Shown here: piece after piece, positions 23,641 through 36,900 of the stretch
Position numbering within the stretch: position 1 is the stretch's first letter
Layout: every line of letters begins with the position of its first letter
Assembly (NCBI RefSeq): GCF_901933205.1
Contig: NC_044574.1
Span: 23,979,733 to 24,043,732, forward strand
DNA: 64,000 bases
Source of the DNA: Camarhynchus parvulus
Lineage: Eukaryota > Chordata > Aves > Passeriformes > Thraupidae
Direction of reading: 5' to 3'
Program-made: the position numbers and the translations under genes
Notes under the pieces: model-generated
Told to the model about the DNA's origin: nothing
Database searches by the model: none
What the model saw: only the letters and a program-made list of their open reading frames with translations

Positions 23641-26600
23641 GTATCTTTTTGTTATGTTTTGGGAATGGAAATTTACTTGAAATTATTGCTCTTATAAATA
23701 AACCGTTTCTTTCTAAATGTGAGAGAAGGGGGGCTGGAGTGCAAATTCCTTAGTAAACCTCTACTTACATCAAAAATGTTTCTGATTCTACCAAACTGAA
23801 AACCACTTTGGCAGCCAGCTTTGTGGTGGCATCAGTGATGCAGCAAGTGATGTCAAACAGGGCTTTAGAATTGTCATGTTGCTCTTTTATCTTAATTTCC
23901 ATGTGTTTTGGTTTGAATTATTTTCATTTATGACAGAAGTTTCAGCTAGAAGAGCTGAGATGCAAAAGTAACATGGTAGGACTCACAAAAACATAGTTTT
24001 TTTTCTTCTTTAAAACATTCAGTCTCATGGGCAGCTTTTTTGGTTTTGTGTTGCAACATAAAACATCAAACCAAAGGCTCTAAATAAAGCTGAAATGGAG
24101 GAGAAGGAGATTATGTTTCACCAAAGGCATAGTTAGGATAAATCTGTTTCTGCCAAGCTCTAAATTCTGGTTGAAATCATATTTGGTGGTTTATGATGAA
24201 CTGTTCTCTGTTGGAAGAGGAAAATTGTGATTGCTGCAGGGTGGTTTGAAGATTTTTGGTTGAGCATTCTAGCCTGCCCTGAACCTCAACATCAGACACT
24301 TAACCTCATGGTTAATGCTGATGGTTAGCACTGAAAACCAAACCTGCCTTTCTTTGGGATGGAAGGGGCAAGGAGCGGGTGTGGAAGAAGATGGGCAGCA
24401 CCACGTACTGGCACCACTTGTGTTGGACATAGTGCTTGGGAAAGGCTGTGCAGACACATTCTGCAACCACAAAAAGCCTTGTGCCTGCTATTCCCTCCCC
24501 AGCTCAGGTAATGGCCATGTCATCACAGGCAGTAGGGTCTGGGGACCATGGGAGACTCTCTGGACTTAAATTGTCCTTCAGCTCTGTGCTGCTGCAACTG
24601 TGCCAGCTGCAGGTCTTCATTCTGGGATCTCACAGGGCCAGCACCACTGGAGAGGAAGAAATGCTTGTCTGTCTGTCTGATAGCAGCTCCTACACCCTGG
24701 TGTGACCAGAGAACCTTAACTAGATGGGTAAAATTCCTGTTTGTGAGCCCTCTTCTGAACAAGCAGGTGAAAATGGAGAAGAAAAGAGAACATCCATCCT
24801 GCTTCTCTAGAGAAGTTTATTTTAGTTTTCATTTTAATGACCTGTGCTTATCATTTGGGACTTTGAGACTCATGAGTGATATGACTGAGCCTGAGCAACA
24901 AAAAGATAAAGTTAGTAGTTGAGTTGTTTACAAGTAGAAGATGCAAGGAGGGAGCACTCTTGCACTCCAAAGGGTCTGAAAGGTGAAACAAACCCAAAAA
25001 AGGGAGCTAGCACAGAACAATTGCCAAAGTGCAGGTAGCCACAGTGTTAGTGCTGCATGGTATCATGATTTATTTTTTAATGTTTAACCTCACACCACAA
25101 GGCTCTGCTTTTTCCAGGTGATATTTATCCATGAAACTAATCACCAGAGCATTTTGGAGGTCCTATCTTGAACCCTTTTGTGGGATGAAATAGGCTAGGG
25201 GCAAAAGGAAGCATTCTCCAGGGAGCTGGTGGTCGTGAAGTGCCTGGCTGGGCATTGCAGAGTGCTGCAAATTAAGGACATAAGCAAGAGGCTGGTACTT
25301 GATTTGTTGCAAATGTTGGAGCTTGGAGCAGGGTAGAGGTCTCATAAGAGCTGAGAGCATATATGCCTTTAATGCATAAACAGAGCATTTTGCAGTCCTG
25401 AAAAGTCTTATTCAGGGTGATGCTGCTGTGACGGCTGCTGGTGACTTCTTTTACCATGTCCCTACTCTTGTAGCCCTGCAGTATTTCCCACTGACAGTTG
25501 TGGGTTTGTATGTTACTGCATTTGAAGAGGATTTCGTTGTAAAGTATAACATGTTAATCATGCTGTGCAACACTCCGATGTTCTTTATAGCTGAGCTCAA
25601 GTGATGAAAAGACACTTTATCACATTCTCTGCTGGCGTTTTTTCCACAGAATTTAATAACTAAATCAACCATAAATTCAGTGTGGTTTAGTGTTTCTGTT
25701 GTAAATCCTCTCTGCCCTCCTTTTTTAATAAGCAAATCAAAAGACAGCTCTGATGTAAGTTGTGTTGGACCCATCTTTTTCTACTTCTCATGCTGAAGGG
25801 GATATTAATTTCTAATTTTTTTCATGCTATTCTGTTTTTAATTTCATTAACTATATGAGTACTCATTCTTCTTTACTTTAAAACTAGAAATTCCCAATGA
25901 CAAAATATCAATGGCTTTTTGATTATATTCAGTGGGTGGAACTTCCTGGACAAATGCATCTTGTATTTAGCAATCACACTTTGACTGCTGCTCTGTGGCA
26001 TACTATTTTTTTAATTAGATAATGTGAAAGACTAATGCACTGTGGTGTGTCATGCCTTGGTGTTATCAGTCCCACAGATAAGCACATTCCCACTGATAGC
26101 ATTTGGGAGATGACGTTTGCTCAAGGCAGGACAAGCACCCGTCTGTGTGACAGCATTGTGTTGTGAGAGTGTCTCTGCCAAGGGGAAAGCTGTAAAGAAC
26201 ATGTTTACAGAAGTCTAGGATCCTGTCCTGGTGCCTGCCTCCTAATTCCTAGTGAGCAGCATGCAAAATTAACATAAACAGGCCATTGAAAGCAAGTTCT
26301 GCAGAACTCATTAGTTCACAATTGGACTGATTTCAAACTCTTGAGAGATAGTGAATGCGGGATGGGGCTTTTTGCCCAGTTGAAGTCCCTGTGGCTGCTG
26401 AACAGTTCTGTGTCATTCAAATACAGTAATTTAGGAAAATGGAAGTGTGCCTAAAGATTGAGAATAGCTGATTGGTATGAAGGGATGAGCGGATTGAAGG
26501 AATTTGGATTTTTTAAAAGATTTTTGGATCGTGTCACAAACGGGATTTTGATAGGATTTGTAGATTTGTTCTTGGCTGTGTGTAATTCATGCAGATTTCA

Positions 26601-28197
26601 GGGAGACAGATTTTTTTGTTGTCTCTTGTTTCTACCAGCATTTTAGTTCACTAAGCAGAATTGGGAAAGGAAATTATATAGGATTCCTTATAACTTTTTT
26701 AGATGCATTTTGTCTGTTTTTAGAATATATTTTCACTTCCATTTACTGTGAGGTTACTTAATGGCATTACCACAGTTTAGCTTGGCCTTAGGTGACCTTT
26801 GCCGCTGGCCTTAATGTGGTATTTTGGCAGATTAGTAGTGAGTGGCACTAATTAGGCCTTCTTCCTGAAAAGTTTGCGGGGCGTTTGGTCTGATGTCTCA
26901 GTTTTGCTTCAAGCCTCCCTCTTGTTCGTCAGGGGAGTGTTGGTGAATTACTGCAGGGCTCTCCACTCTCCATCACTTGTATGGCAAAACTGGTTTTTTG
27001 TGGAGGCATTCCACCACAGCATACTGTGATATTCCTGATTGATCTTCTCATTGGCAATACTAGTGATGGGTAAAACCTTAGCAGTCAGGGACAGTGGGAG
27101 CTCAGCTCAATATAGCCATTGTGCTTCAGCTAGTGGTAAGCAGGGGGTGCTTCTTAATTAGGAATTAATATTCAAATGCTTCTGGGAAAAAAAGAAAATC
27201 ACATTCCAGCCTCTTTGGGTCACAAAATGTCAGTCTGATAATGGCACCCACATCTCTGACTTTACTTACTGTTGGGGGAGAAAAAACCAGATTTATCTCT
27301 GAACAAACTTAGTTATTTTTGTTTTTTCTCAGTCTGTGCGATTGTAATTAATATTAAGACACTCTCTAAAACAAGGAATTTATTATAATGCAAGAGTGAG
27401 GATGGCTTCTATTGACCTTTCCCTCTGCTGGAGTTTCAGTGTTTTAGTATGTGCTGCTTGCACTGGAAAGAATTTATAATCACAGGGCTGTCAAAGACAA
27501 CCATTGTTCTCCCTGCTCTGAACATGTGGGTCAGCTACAAGTGCTTTCATATCCCCCAGAGCCAGGAGCTGGCAAAGAGTAAAGAGCACAACTGAATTCT
27601 TCTGAGGCATCGGGAAAAGCATTTTGCATATTTTTCATTGCTGATTGCTTGAGAAAGACATCCCTCTTTCATAACAGGAATTTCTCTTCAAGGTAGACGG
27701 AGGCTGGGGCACACTGCTTTATTATTTTGCTGAGCTGAAGCAGCAACAACAAATGCTGTCTGCTGGGGTCCTGGCCAGATACAATAGATGGGCAAGGAGA
27801 GGCGGGGGGGATCTTTTGGAAAGCAGCAAACTTAAACCTGATGCAGGCACGATGTTAAAATTGTAGTGCTGTTGGCTGTGCTATGGACTGTGGACGACAA
27901 GTCAAGTTTCAGGTTTCTTTCACTTTTGATCAGTTTATTAGCTGGTCTATTGGAACTTTTTCTCAGTTCATTGTACTAATCTAATGAGAGTAGTTTCTTC
28001 TTAAACAGCATAAAACTGGTTTATTGCAAGCTTGCACTTTGTTTTGGAGGGAAGAAGGGGCAAGAACCAAGGAAACCCTTTTTTGGGGAGGAGATTTTTA
28101 GTACTTGGGAAGATGCTTTGTTTTTTTGTGTGTAATGCATCTCACGAGTATGTCAGTGCCTTCTTTCTGAGGAGGTTCCTGCTGTATTTCCGTGTAG
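23641..28197 (+). other. LIMCH1: LIMCH1 intron
   Basis: 4.6-kb intron. About 24260-24720 is GC-richer with overlapping short open frames on both strands that I do not recognise. About 26740-26960 looks like a candidate conserved noncoding element. No transposon end or gene was identified. Confidence 0.92.
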
Positions 28198-28393
28198 GAA
28201 ACAGAGGATATTGAGAGCCCCAAGCGCAGCATTCGTGACAGCGGCTACATAGACTGCTGGGACTCGGAGCGCAGTGATTCCCTCTCCCCGCCTCGCCACG
28301 GCAGAGATGATTCCTTCGACAGTCTGGACTCCTTTGGCTCCCGCTCGCAGCAGACACCGTCTCCAGATGTAGTGCTCAGAGGGAGTAGTGATG
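28198..28393 (+). CDS. LIMCH1: LIMCH1 exon: serine-rich linker after the CH domain
   Basis: 196-nt exon, phase 0 in, one base over (the first base of a Gly codon). It encodes 65 residues starting [20 protein letters not shown] and ending VVLRGSSD. The sequence is acidic and Ser/Arg/Asp-rich, with SPP and TPSP proline-directed phosphorylation-type sites and [13 protein letters not shown] repeats. It is likely disordered and is diagnostic for LIMCH1 rather than its paralogue LMO7. The acceptor is CGTGTAG and the donor GATG|GTAAGT. The exon is far more CpG-rich than the flanking intron. Confidence 0.96.
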
Positions 28394-30189
28394 GTAAGTA
28401 CCAGTCACAGTGCAGCACATGCAGAACATTGTGACATATAAGTAGCATTTCTGGAATAAATGTGCCATTCAGAAGCTGCACACAGCCTCTGAATCGGGCA
28501 AATCCGCTGGGAGAACTTCTCTGTGAATGCTGATCTGTGCTCCTTGAGGTGTAGATGACTTTGCCAACGGCTTACCTGAAGTTTGTCTCAAGATAGTGCA
28601 GCACTGGGAAATGAGTTACATCATTGCAGTGTAGTTTTATGACGGGAAGAGTGTTTTTCTGGGTTTTGGTGTAAGAGGATGTTATGCAGACTCATTTTAA
28701 CTTACAAACTAGGCTGAAGCAAGACATAAAATTACAGGAACAAGGTATAGTGAATTGTAGCGAATAGAATGTTTGCTTAAGTAAATGCAGGGCAGATAAA
28801 TGACATAGAAATATCTTGAGAATGTCTGATACTTGGCAGAGTTTTGAATGCTGATGTACAGCACTTTATCAAATGTCATATATCTTTATATGGCATTTAG
28901 AAAATTGGGTAAATTAATATGTCTCAGCATTAGAGCTTTGTACACATTTGTGAGAGGACAGGCAGCTCTGGGCATACAGAATGGCTTCTCTGCCTTTCTT
29001 TTCTGATTCCAAGAGGTTCTCAGAGGCTTGTAAACACAGCATGCTGGATGAAGAAGGATTTGCTATGAATAGGTGTGGAGCATGCACTTAGGTTACCTGT
29101 CATGAGTAGGATTCTAGTTTAGGACAAAAGGATGCATTATTGAGGCTCTTTCTGTGCAGTTACATTCCTGATAAACAGATGAATAAGTCAAATTTCATCA
29201 GATGAAGTTATGTTGCACACATGAATCACTTCTCCTTAGTAATGTTGTTTTTTTAATTTAAAAAGGAAAGGCAGGAAGATTTTTTGGTAGGAGCCAGATG
29301 TTCATACTGCTTTTGGCAGTTTGAAAGAAACTGGTGCTAATCATAAGCGGACACATGAAACATTTCCTGAGGTGATGGGGAACTCCTTAGAACTGGAAAG
29401 CTGGCAGGGAGAGCTGGTATCACAGTAGAATTATGAAAGAGCCCTGGGAAAATCAGAGCTAAGATTGACTCTGCTGCTCTGAGTAGCCTGTGGTGTTTAG
29501 GCTGTTACTGGTTGACCATCCAGAATTGGCTACTGGGGCTGATTCCCTGAAACAGCCTCATGACTCCTCAGACACTGAGCAGAGCACAGACTCCACATTA
29601 TAAAATATGTATAATATATATAAAAATATATATATAAAAGGCTTTTCTGCCTTCTCAAATGAGACAAGCATGGTGTTGGCAAATAGGAACACCTCACATG
29701 TGCTAATGAAAAATTAGACCCCGGGTGCCCAAGGGGTGCCCAGTGTCCATGCTTACTTGGATCTGCAAGACAGCCAGTTACATATGTCCTGTAGATGCTT
29801 CCTGTCATCTTCAGCCGTATTATCAGATGTTAGAAAGGTTTTGTGATTGTTTGCCACAGATTGTTTGCTAAGACATACTACTATCTTGTCACGTTCCTGA
29901 GTCTGTAACAAACACAAAATAAGATGAAAACACACAAAGCTTGTTCTGAAAGATTAGTCTTTAACCAGGGTGCGTGCAGATGCCGTGTGCACGTGTCTGA
30001 CTTGTCCAGCCAACACTTTCTACTTTGTCCTATTTTCCTGCTTACTACTGCCATAATTTCACAGCTGTCTCCTCCAACAGTTGCAGGTGAGATGTAACTT
30101 GGCTGACCTCTTTTATGTTGAACCTCTTCCTGTGGTCCCAGCAGGCCAGTGTTTTACTCAGCTGTTAGTAGTTTTTGATAGAAACAGTA

Positions 30190-30246
30190 TAGTGGACTCG
30201 ATGATCTTAGAGGTCTTTTCCAACCTAAACAATTCTATAATTCTAT
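30190..30246 (+). mobile_element. CR1 LINE 3'-terminal fragment
   Basis: It reads GTGGACTCGATGATCTTAGA, then GGTCTTTTCCAACCTAAACA and ATTCTATAATTCTAT, a clear CR1 3' terminus in sense orientation. Only the last ~60 bp are recognisable; the body upstream is absent or too diverged. Confidence 0.88.
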
Positions 30247-32057
30247 ATGCAAGTTAGATGGAGGAAAACATTTTGCTTTCATTACTTCTTTCTCCATTCA
30301 AATAGGAGCTTTATAAACCACATAATATTATTGTGAACTAAAACTATGATTCCTTCCAATTCTAGAAGAAATAAAAGCCTGAATAGTCATTATTTAAGTG
30401 ATGCTAAGGTGATTAGTTTAGGTAGAAGCAGTATGTAATACTGCCTTCACAAATGCCATCTGTAATTAGTTTCATTGTTGAGGAACTGCTCTGGTGTCCC
30501 GTGGAGAGCCTGTCCCTTAGCAAAAAAACAAAACCTGTGGTAGAGTAGAACAGTTATTTAAAACACAGTAGAATTGCAGACTGAACTGCCTTTAGAGTTG
30601 CCAGTTAATAAAATGGTCTGCTTGGCCAGCAGTTGTGCATGGATCCTTTTAAGAAGGATCTTTGCATGTCTATAGTGTATAATTGCTCGTTACTAGTTGT
30701 GGAAACCGCTGCTGCTTCTACTTGAAAATGCAGAACAACAAACTTTAGGTTATAAATGTAGAGCACAGCTGCATCTTCCATTTGGTACTTTGGCTTCAAG
30801 TATTTTTTTTGCAAATTTGAGCTGAAAATAATTTCATGAGTAAGATATGAATAATTAAAGAAGCTGTTTTTCTTTGAAGTACTCAGCTTGGGGATGCTGG
30901 TAGGCACATCAGTAACAACAGGAATGTGTTCTAATTCCTCTGCTACTGTGGTTATCTATTTCATCCTTTCTGTCTGCCAGTTCAAGACTGGTTTTGATGT
31001 GTTACAAAAATAGACACCAGAGCAAAGTCAAAAGCAATCAGAATAGCAAATAACAGTAAGGGATCTTTTTATTGTCTTTTACTTACTCTGTGCCCTGCTT
31101 TGTCTAGTGACACTACAGCCCTTCAAACCTCAGCTGTCCTCAGACACCCACGATTCTGTGATGGTATCTCCACTTTTTGTTTTGACATAGATTCAGGGTA
31201 CCAATTGTGGTGCTAGTTGTCAAGGTTGTTAACAAAAATTGTTCAAGTGAAAGATTACTGACAAAAAATGCATTGTGATCTCTGTCTAACATTCGTTTCC
31301 ATTGCGTCATGTCTTTTCCTACTGTTCCTTTTCACTCTTCTTCGTCTCTCTCCAAGAAAATCACGAATAACTCGATCTACTGCAAAAGCTCTTTGCAAAT
31401 AACATTCCTAGCATATTTAGACCTCTTTTTTCTTCCCCCTCTTTGAATTATACACAAACTACTTGTGATTTTTATGACTTCATTGTTTTCAGTTGTTCAG
31501 TATGTAGCACAGTGAATTAGCTATTAATCACTAGTGTTCTGTATTAACAAGAGGACACAACCTGAGTGGCTTCCCTCCACCCTAAAAGGGGGAACGGCTA
31601 ATTGCAGATGCAAGTGCTGCAGAGGGGCCAAGGACCAGAGACATTCACCTGCCCAGAGCTTGGAGAACATGCAAATGCTGATGGGACAAATGGCTGAACA
31701 CACTCCATTTCACTCTTCAAACCAGGGCCTGTGATAAGGTTATACTGCTGGGAGAAAACTATTTGCATAACTCCTTTGTCAATTATTTTAAGAGGCTCAT
31801 GATGATGCAGGGAATCTAGGCTTCCAAAATGGGAAGTTCTACACTGTTAATGCTCTTTAAGATGTTTCTCCTATAATTTGGGAATTCCAATTCAGAAACT
31901 TGCCTAAGTTTCAGTGTTTTAAATGCTATGTAAATATTAGGAAGTTTAGTTCATTTGAGCAAAATCAAGTGGTCACCCAGCTCTGCTAACCTCATAACTT
32001 ATTCTCTCAAACTCTTGATTTTTCTCTGCCACTATTTCTTTGCTGTACTGATCTAAC

Positions 32058-32092
32058 ATCCTGAGATCACTGAGAAATCCTGAGATCACTTC
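32058..32092. repeat. Short tandem duplication, 19-bp period
   Basis: ATCCTGAGATCACTGAGAA is followed directly by ATCCTGAGATCACT. The second copy is partial. Confidence 0.85.
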
Positions 32093-32734
32093 CCCCTGTC
32101 GTTGCACCTTTCCATCTGGGTATTAAGTGTCTCTCTGTTCTGCAGTGTGCTAGACTGATTGACTAGGCAACCACTGAGACTGGAGAGAGACCATCAAGCC
32201 TTCTGGTTCACAGCAGCAGCTGCTGTTCTCAGGTCTTGACTGAAGTTGATGCTGTCAGTGTTCAAACTGCTGGGTTAATGTGTGTGTAGGAACATCCACA
32301 TATTCCTGCCATTCTGTAGCTATACAACATGGAACCTTTTTTTTGCTTGTGTTGTGCTTGAGTTAAGCACCTATTAGTCCAGGTTCAAGACTGTGAATCA
32401 GATCAGACATGCCCTTATGTACAACTAGGAGTCATCTGGGCTTTAGGCAAACTTCTGCCCTATCTGACAAGTCTGGCTTAGTTTTAACCTAAGGTTTTTT
32501 GATGTGGCCTGTGGCTGAAGATGAATTTTCTAGGGAATGAAGGAAAAAAGTTATCTGTCTGTGTAGATGTTGTGGCTACTACCTTCAGTGACTGATTTTA
32601 AAATACAAATGCAGGTAACAGTGGCTAAATGTAATTTTTTGGTGGTTTCTTCCCTGACTTATAGTTTAAAAATAACCCAAAGAACTGGATGAAAATGAAA
32701 ATAAAACAGAACTTTTTTCCTCCTTCGTCACTAG

Positions 32735-32984
32735 GGAGAGGAAGTGACTCGGAAACTGACCTGCCACACAGAAAGATGCCAGATGTGAAAAAAGATGATA
32801 TGTTGGCGAGGCGGACCTCACATGGTGAACCTAAATCAGCTGTGCCTTTTAACCAGTACCTCCCAAACAAGAGTAATCAGACTTTCTATGTACCTGCTCC
32901 GCTTCGGAAGAAGAAAGCCGAACGAGAGGAGTACCGAAAGAGCTGGAGCACAGCGACGTCACCGCTGGGAGACAGACCCTTCAG
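32735..32984 (+). CDS. LIMCH1: LIMCH1 exon: DDMLARR / [10 protein letters not shown] module
   Basis: 250-nt exon, phase 1 in and 2 nt (AG) over. It encodes [19 protein letters not shown], then [19 protein letters not shown] (DDMLARR at 32794-32814), [28 protein letters not shown] and [12 protein letters not shown]. It is the founding copy of the motif repeated in the exons that follow; I recall this region of LIMCH1/LMO7 being covered by a domain of unknown function (DUF4757). The basic stretch [12 protein letters not shown] is probably helical. The acceptor is GTCACTAG and the donor TTCAG|GTAAGA. In the shorter isoform it would splice straight to 46099. Confidence 0.96.
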
Positions 32985-33649
32985 GTAAGACTGGCCTGTC
33001 CACCTCCTCCTCTCCTCACTGATGGTGCTCTGACACTTGCCCAGTTTTCATTCTTTTCACAAGGTGTATGATGCTGTAATAAATCTCTTGCTGGTGTGGT
33101 ACTGATAAGTAGTTTTTAGCAAATGGTGAGGCTAGTAGTAAAGTAACAAGTGGAAAATCTTTGCTGTGATGTAATTATTTACCATACAATGCAATGTATA
33201 GCTTCTGTTTGACAAGATACTGGTTAATGTAAGTAACGTGGATGTTGACTCAACCCCAAGGCTGGAAAAAACTGTTCTGGACAATCTGTTTCAGTTCTCA
33301 AGACAATTATTGACAAATGATAATTAAAAGTACTATTTTATATGTTTAATCAAAACAGATAATATTTTTGCTGTGGGTTTTTTGTAAAATAAATTTATTT
33401 GTATGTTGTATTTAATACACCAGTATGGCTTATATAGCTGTGACTCTGCATGTGACTGCATGTTGGTTTTGTCAATTAATACTTCACTTTTGATTTGGAC
33501 TAAGAAACAACTTCCTTTAAAGAGCATAATTATCTACCCTGATTATTCATCAGAATTCCTCCTTTGGCATCTTGACTTCAGCAAAATGTGCTTATAGTAT
33601 GTATGTTTTAAGCACAGCCTACATTAAACTACCTTGTATAATTCAATAG
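32985..33649 (+). other. LIMCH1: LIMCH1 intron
   Basis: 665-bp AT-rich intron before the cassette block. Nothing beyond splice sites was recognised. Confidence 0.88.
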
Positions 33650-33922
33650 CAAACCCCACCCTGAAACCATAGAAGAAGAACTGAATGAAACATCAGGACT
33701 GTGTGAAAAGGAGAAATTGGGCTCCATGGCTCCTGAAGCAAGCTCCCTTAAAAATCAATTAGGTGTGAATCAAGGTGCAGAAAACTCCATAGACCAGTCT
33801 CCTTCATGTAGTGCAAAAGAAACATCAGCACCCAAGGGGAAAGATGTGGAAGAGATCAGAAAGTTAAGAAGACTGGAACAAGCTGGCATTAAGGTCATGT
33901 CAGCAGCCGAGCGCTACGGCAG
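33650..33922 (+). CDS. LIMCH1: LIMCH1 cassette exon 1 (273 nt): LRRLEQAGIKVMSAAERY
   Basis: Phase 2-2 exon, 91 codons, open throughout. The junction codon is Ser (AG+C), then KPHPETIEEELNETSGLCEK and a Ser/Lys-rich linker, ending EEIRKLRRLEQAGIKV and MSAAERYGR. The last ~25 residues resemble a conserved helical segment that I associate with long LIMCH1/LMO7 isoforms. The exon lacks the DDxxxR[R/K] motif of its neighbours. The acceptor is TTCAATAG. The donor is GGCAG|GTTAGC, a weak match that fits alternative use. The open frame continues a few codons past the donor before a stop. Confidence rests on the symmetric phase and the conserved C-terminal helix. Confidence 0.85.
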
Positions 33923-36900
33923 GTTAGCCCAGTGGTGTGGGAAATCGTGCACGCTTCACTATTGTAGGATTGCCTGAAGTGTGAGCTTCCTTGAACTGCT
34001 GTGATTTCATATCTCCTAACAAAAATCCAGTCTGCTAAGCACTCACAATTGCTAGTGAAGGTCTTGGTTTGAAAAACCTTGTGATGTGGCAGCTGTGGAT
34101 TGCAGAGTTGTATGATGCTAGCTGCATTTGTGTTGAGAAATTGTACTGTCTTACAGCATAATGTAAACCGGCTCCAAGAAAACAACTACACAGATTACCT
34201 GTCACCTTCCACTTAATACTTTCTTGTATTTAATAAAAATATATAGAAATCTACATTAAATGCCTAGTTTAGGTAAAGGGTTCAGGAATTTACATTGCTT
34301 GTTGCTGGTGGGATAGTTTAGTGTACTGAACCACACTTTTTAGGTGGTTGATATTTTTAGCTGTCTTAGTAAATGATACATTTATTTTTAATGGCAGGAA
34401 CTATAAAAGCACAGTGCTTGTTAACACATGTACCATTTAAGTATGGAGGCATAGTACAGCAGACATAATTTGCCTGACTTTATAATAGAATATATGTAGT
34501 TATTCACTTATTACCTATGTTATTTATTTTTGGATGATGTCCAATTTGGATATTTCCTATTCTTTAACTTGAGAGCTGAATGATGGCTAGGTTCACAGCC
34601 CATGCCTTTCCATCATCTCAATCCCTTCTGCTCTTGGGGATGACCTGCATAGCAGAGTTTTAGCTAACGTGTCAGAAGATAAGGCACTTATAAACAATCA
34701 AAATGGTTTGGTTAAAGGGTAAGTGTCCAAATGTCCTCCTGTCCAAAACATTTTGTTTTGGATTGTAGGGTGAAATCCTAACAGTGAATAGTTTATCAGT
34801 TGCTGGTCTACAGTCTGGGCTTTGAAATGTAGTAGGAAGAAATGCAGCTCATGTGTTTATTCATAGGTGCAGTGAAGCTGGTGTGCAGCCACATACGGAT
34901 GTCCCATACGCAGATGAAATAGTCACAGAATATATGCTGTCACATGTCCCCTTCTCAGGTCTACTTCACTGTTGTCGAGCTGTACTGAACCAGTGTTTCT
35001 CTGGCTGTGGGGTATTACTTTTGACAAAGCCCAGTACCAATGATGAGGAGCTGTCTGGCACAAATTCATTCTTCAGCCTCACTTAGTGTGCTAGTCTGCT
35101 GGGAGTCCATAAACCAGAGGGGAATTAGCATAATTCTATTCTGAGTCCAAGGCTGTAGTATTAATGGTAGTAATGTAGTAATATGTAGTAAAATGCAGTC
35201 ATTGCTTGTGTTTAGCAGTGCAGTGCATAACAAATAGCTCTGTTTGCATTTGGAGGATGCTCACCATGTTGAGAGACCCTTTCCAACTCTGTGCTTGATC
35301 TGTTTTGATGTCCACAAAGGAGAAGGATGTGTGAGCAACTGTGTGGTTCTTTCCTTGGACAACATGTTGTCCTTACAGCCCTTACAGAGAAGGGAGGAGA
35401 AATAATAAGTAACTTTTCTTCCTTGCTCTCAGTGGAAATGACTTGTGGAATTTGGCAGCTGGAAGAAGGAGGAGATGACAGTTTTCTCTTCCAGCTAAGG
35501 GTCAAAGAGCAGAGCTTTGTAACCCAAGCATCACTGTAGCAAAGTAAGAGCCTGCTTCTGGGGATTGTAGGAAGAAACAGCAGAAAAGGCACAGAGGACA
35601 GAAGTCTGTAAGGAAAATTCTTTTTGTGTGAAAGTGGAAGAATAGTGGGAGGAGAAAGGAAGAATTTAGTAGTGACACTTTAGGATACGTTTAACCATAT
35701 TTCTTAATGTCTTATTATTCTTCTCTGAACATCTCCATTTTATCTCTCTTCTTGCCAAGTTCAATTTTCCATGCACTAACAGCATCCAGCAATTCTCAGT
35801 TTCTCTTGTTTCTGTGTTCTGATTTTTTTTCTTTCACCCTTCTTACTTCCTCATCTTTCTCTGATACCAGCCTCTCTTTTGTTTTTTCACCTGAGGTTGT
35901 CAGTTTTATTTCAGTTCCTTTGAGTTGTTTGTTTCCTCTCAACTTAATGACCTCTGGAGGACACCCACTGTGACTTTTGAGTTCTACAAGGCATCTAATT
36001 GTTCCTAAAGCTTAAACTCAGTAGGGGACTTTTCTGAGTCCTGAACAGGAAAGATTTGAACTTGTATGCAAATGTATTTTTTGCTTGAAGTCTAAGTGCC
36101 TGTCTCCATTGCTGTAGGATGTTCTAGGAAAGAGCTCCTTTAGTTAGCTGAATTAGATGCTATACAAATGCATGCCAAAAAGTAATTACCCTTCCGAAAA
36201 GAGTGAATTGTCTCTGTTGCATGTTGTTTCATTGATATGTGATCCTCCTTGCTTGCTTACTGCCTGCACATCTGTCTCTTAATTACTGTATTGTATATGA
36301 AAGCTAGGGATCACATTCATGGAGATACCCTAAAAAGAAAATAATTGTGTTTAAAAAGATGGTGGAGAGGAGGATTTAAGAGAAATGTGAGCAAGCTCTT
36401 ATGAATGTTCATTGGAAAATAACATGGACTCTTACCTTGACGGAGCATAGGGATCCAAAATCCTTCCATTGTTCTGAAATGCAATATAAGGATCCAAAAA
36501 CCTGTATGAGACCTTGCTTCAGGGTGGGAAAATGCCTGCAAGTCACTTTGGAAGCACCTGCTGTACCAGCATTGACCCATTTACTGTTTCTGCAACGGCT
36601 GGGGCTGGGTGTGCAAGAGCAATTTGCAGCTAAATCTACTATTTAATATTTGCTATCTATACCATGATAAACTGACCTTAAAAAATACTTTTGAGACCAT
36701 CATAAACCGTTTCAGAAGACCCCAAAAGGTCACAGCTAGTCTTTGATTCCATGAAAAAAATAGTAAATGAATGGAAAATATTCTCAACCTAGAAAGTGAT
36801 TTCTGAAGTCTCTTTACACACTAAAAGCCATAAGTTTCGTATTGCAATGACTCATAGTTGCACTTTTGAGTACTATAACTCAGTATTTCTTTGTTGCCAA

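Larger units (their letters stand above)
28394..32734 (+). other. LIMCH1: LIMCH1 intron
   Basis: 4.3-kb intron with a short AT tract at about 29600-29638, a CR1 tail at 30190-30246 and a 19-bp tandem duplication at 32058-32092. No gene was recognised. Confidence 0.93.

Noticed and set aside
34853..35086. Open frame after a TTCATAG acceptor with GVQPHTDVPYADE, considered as an extra cassette exon
   Set aside because: No in-phase donor follows, there is no DDxxxR motif, and I know no LIMCH1 counterpart.
36401..36646. 81-codon open frame in the intron between cassette exons 1 and 2
   Set aside because: No splice pair of matching phase and no family resemblance.
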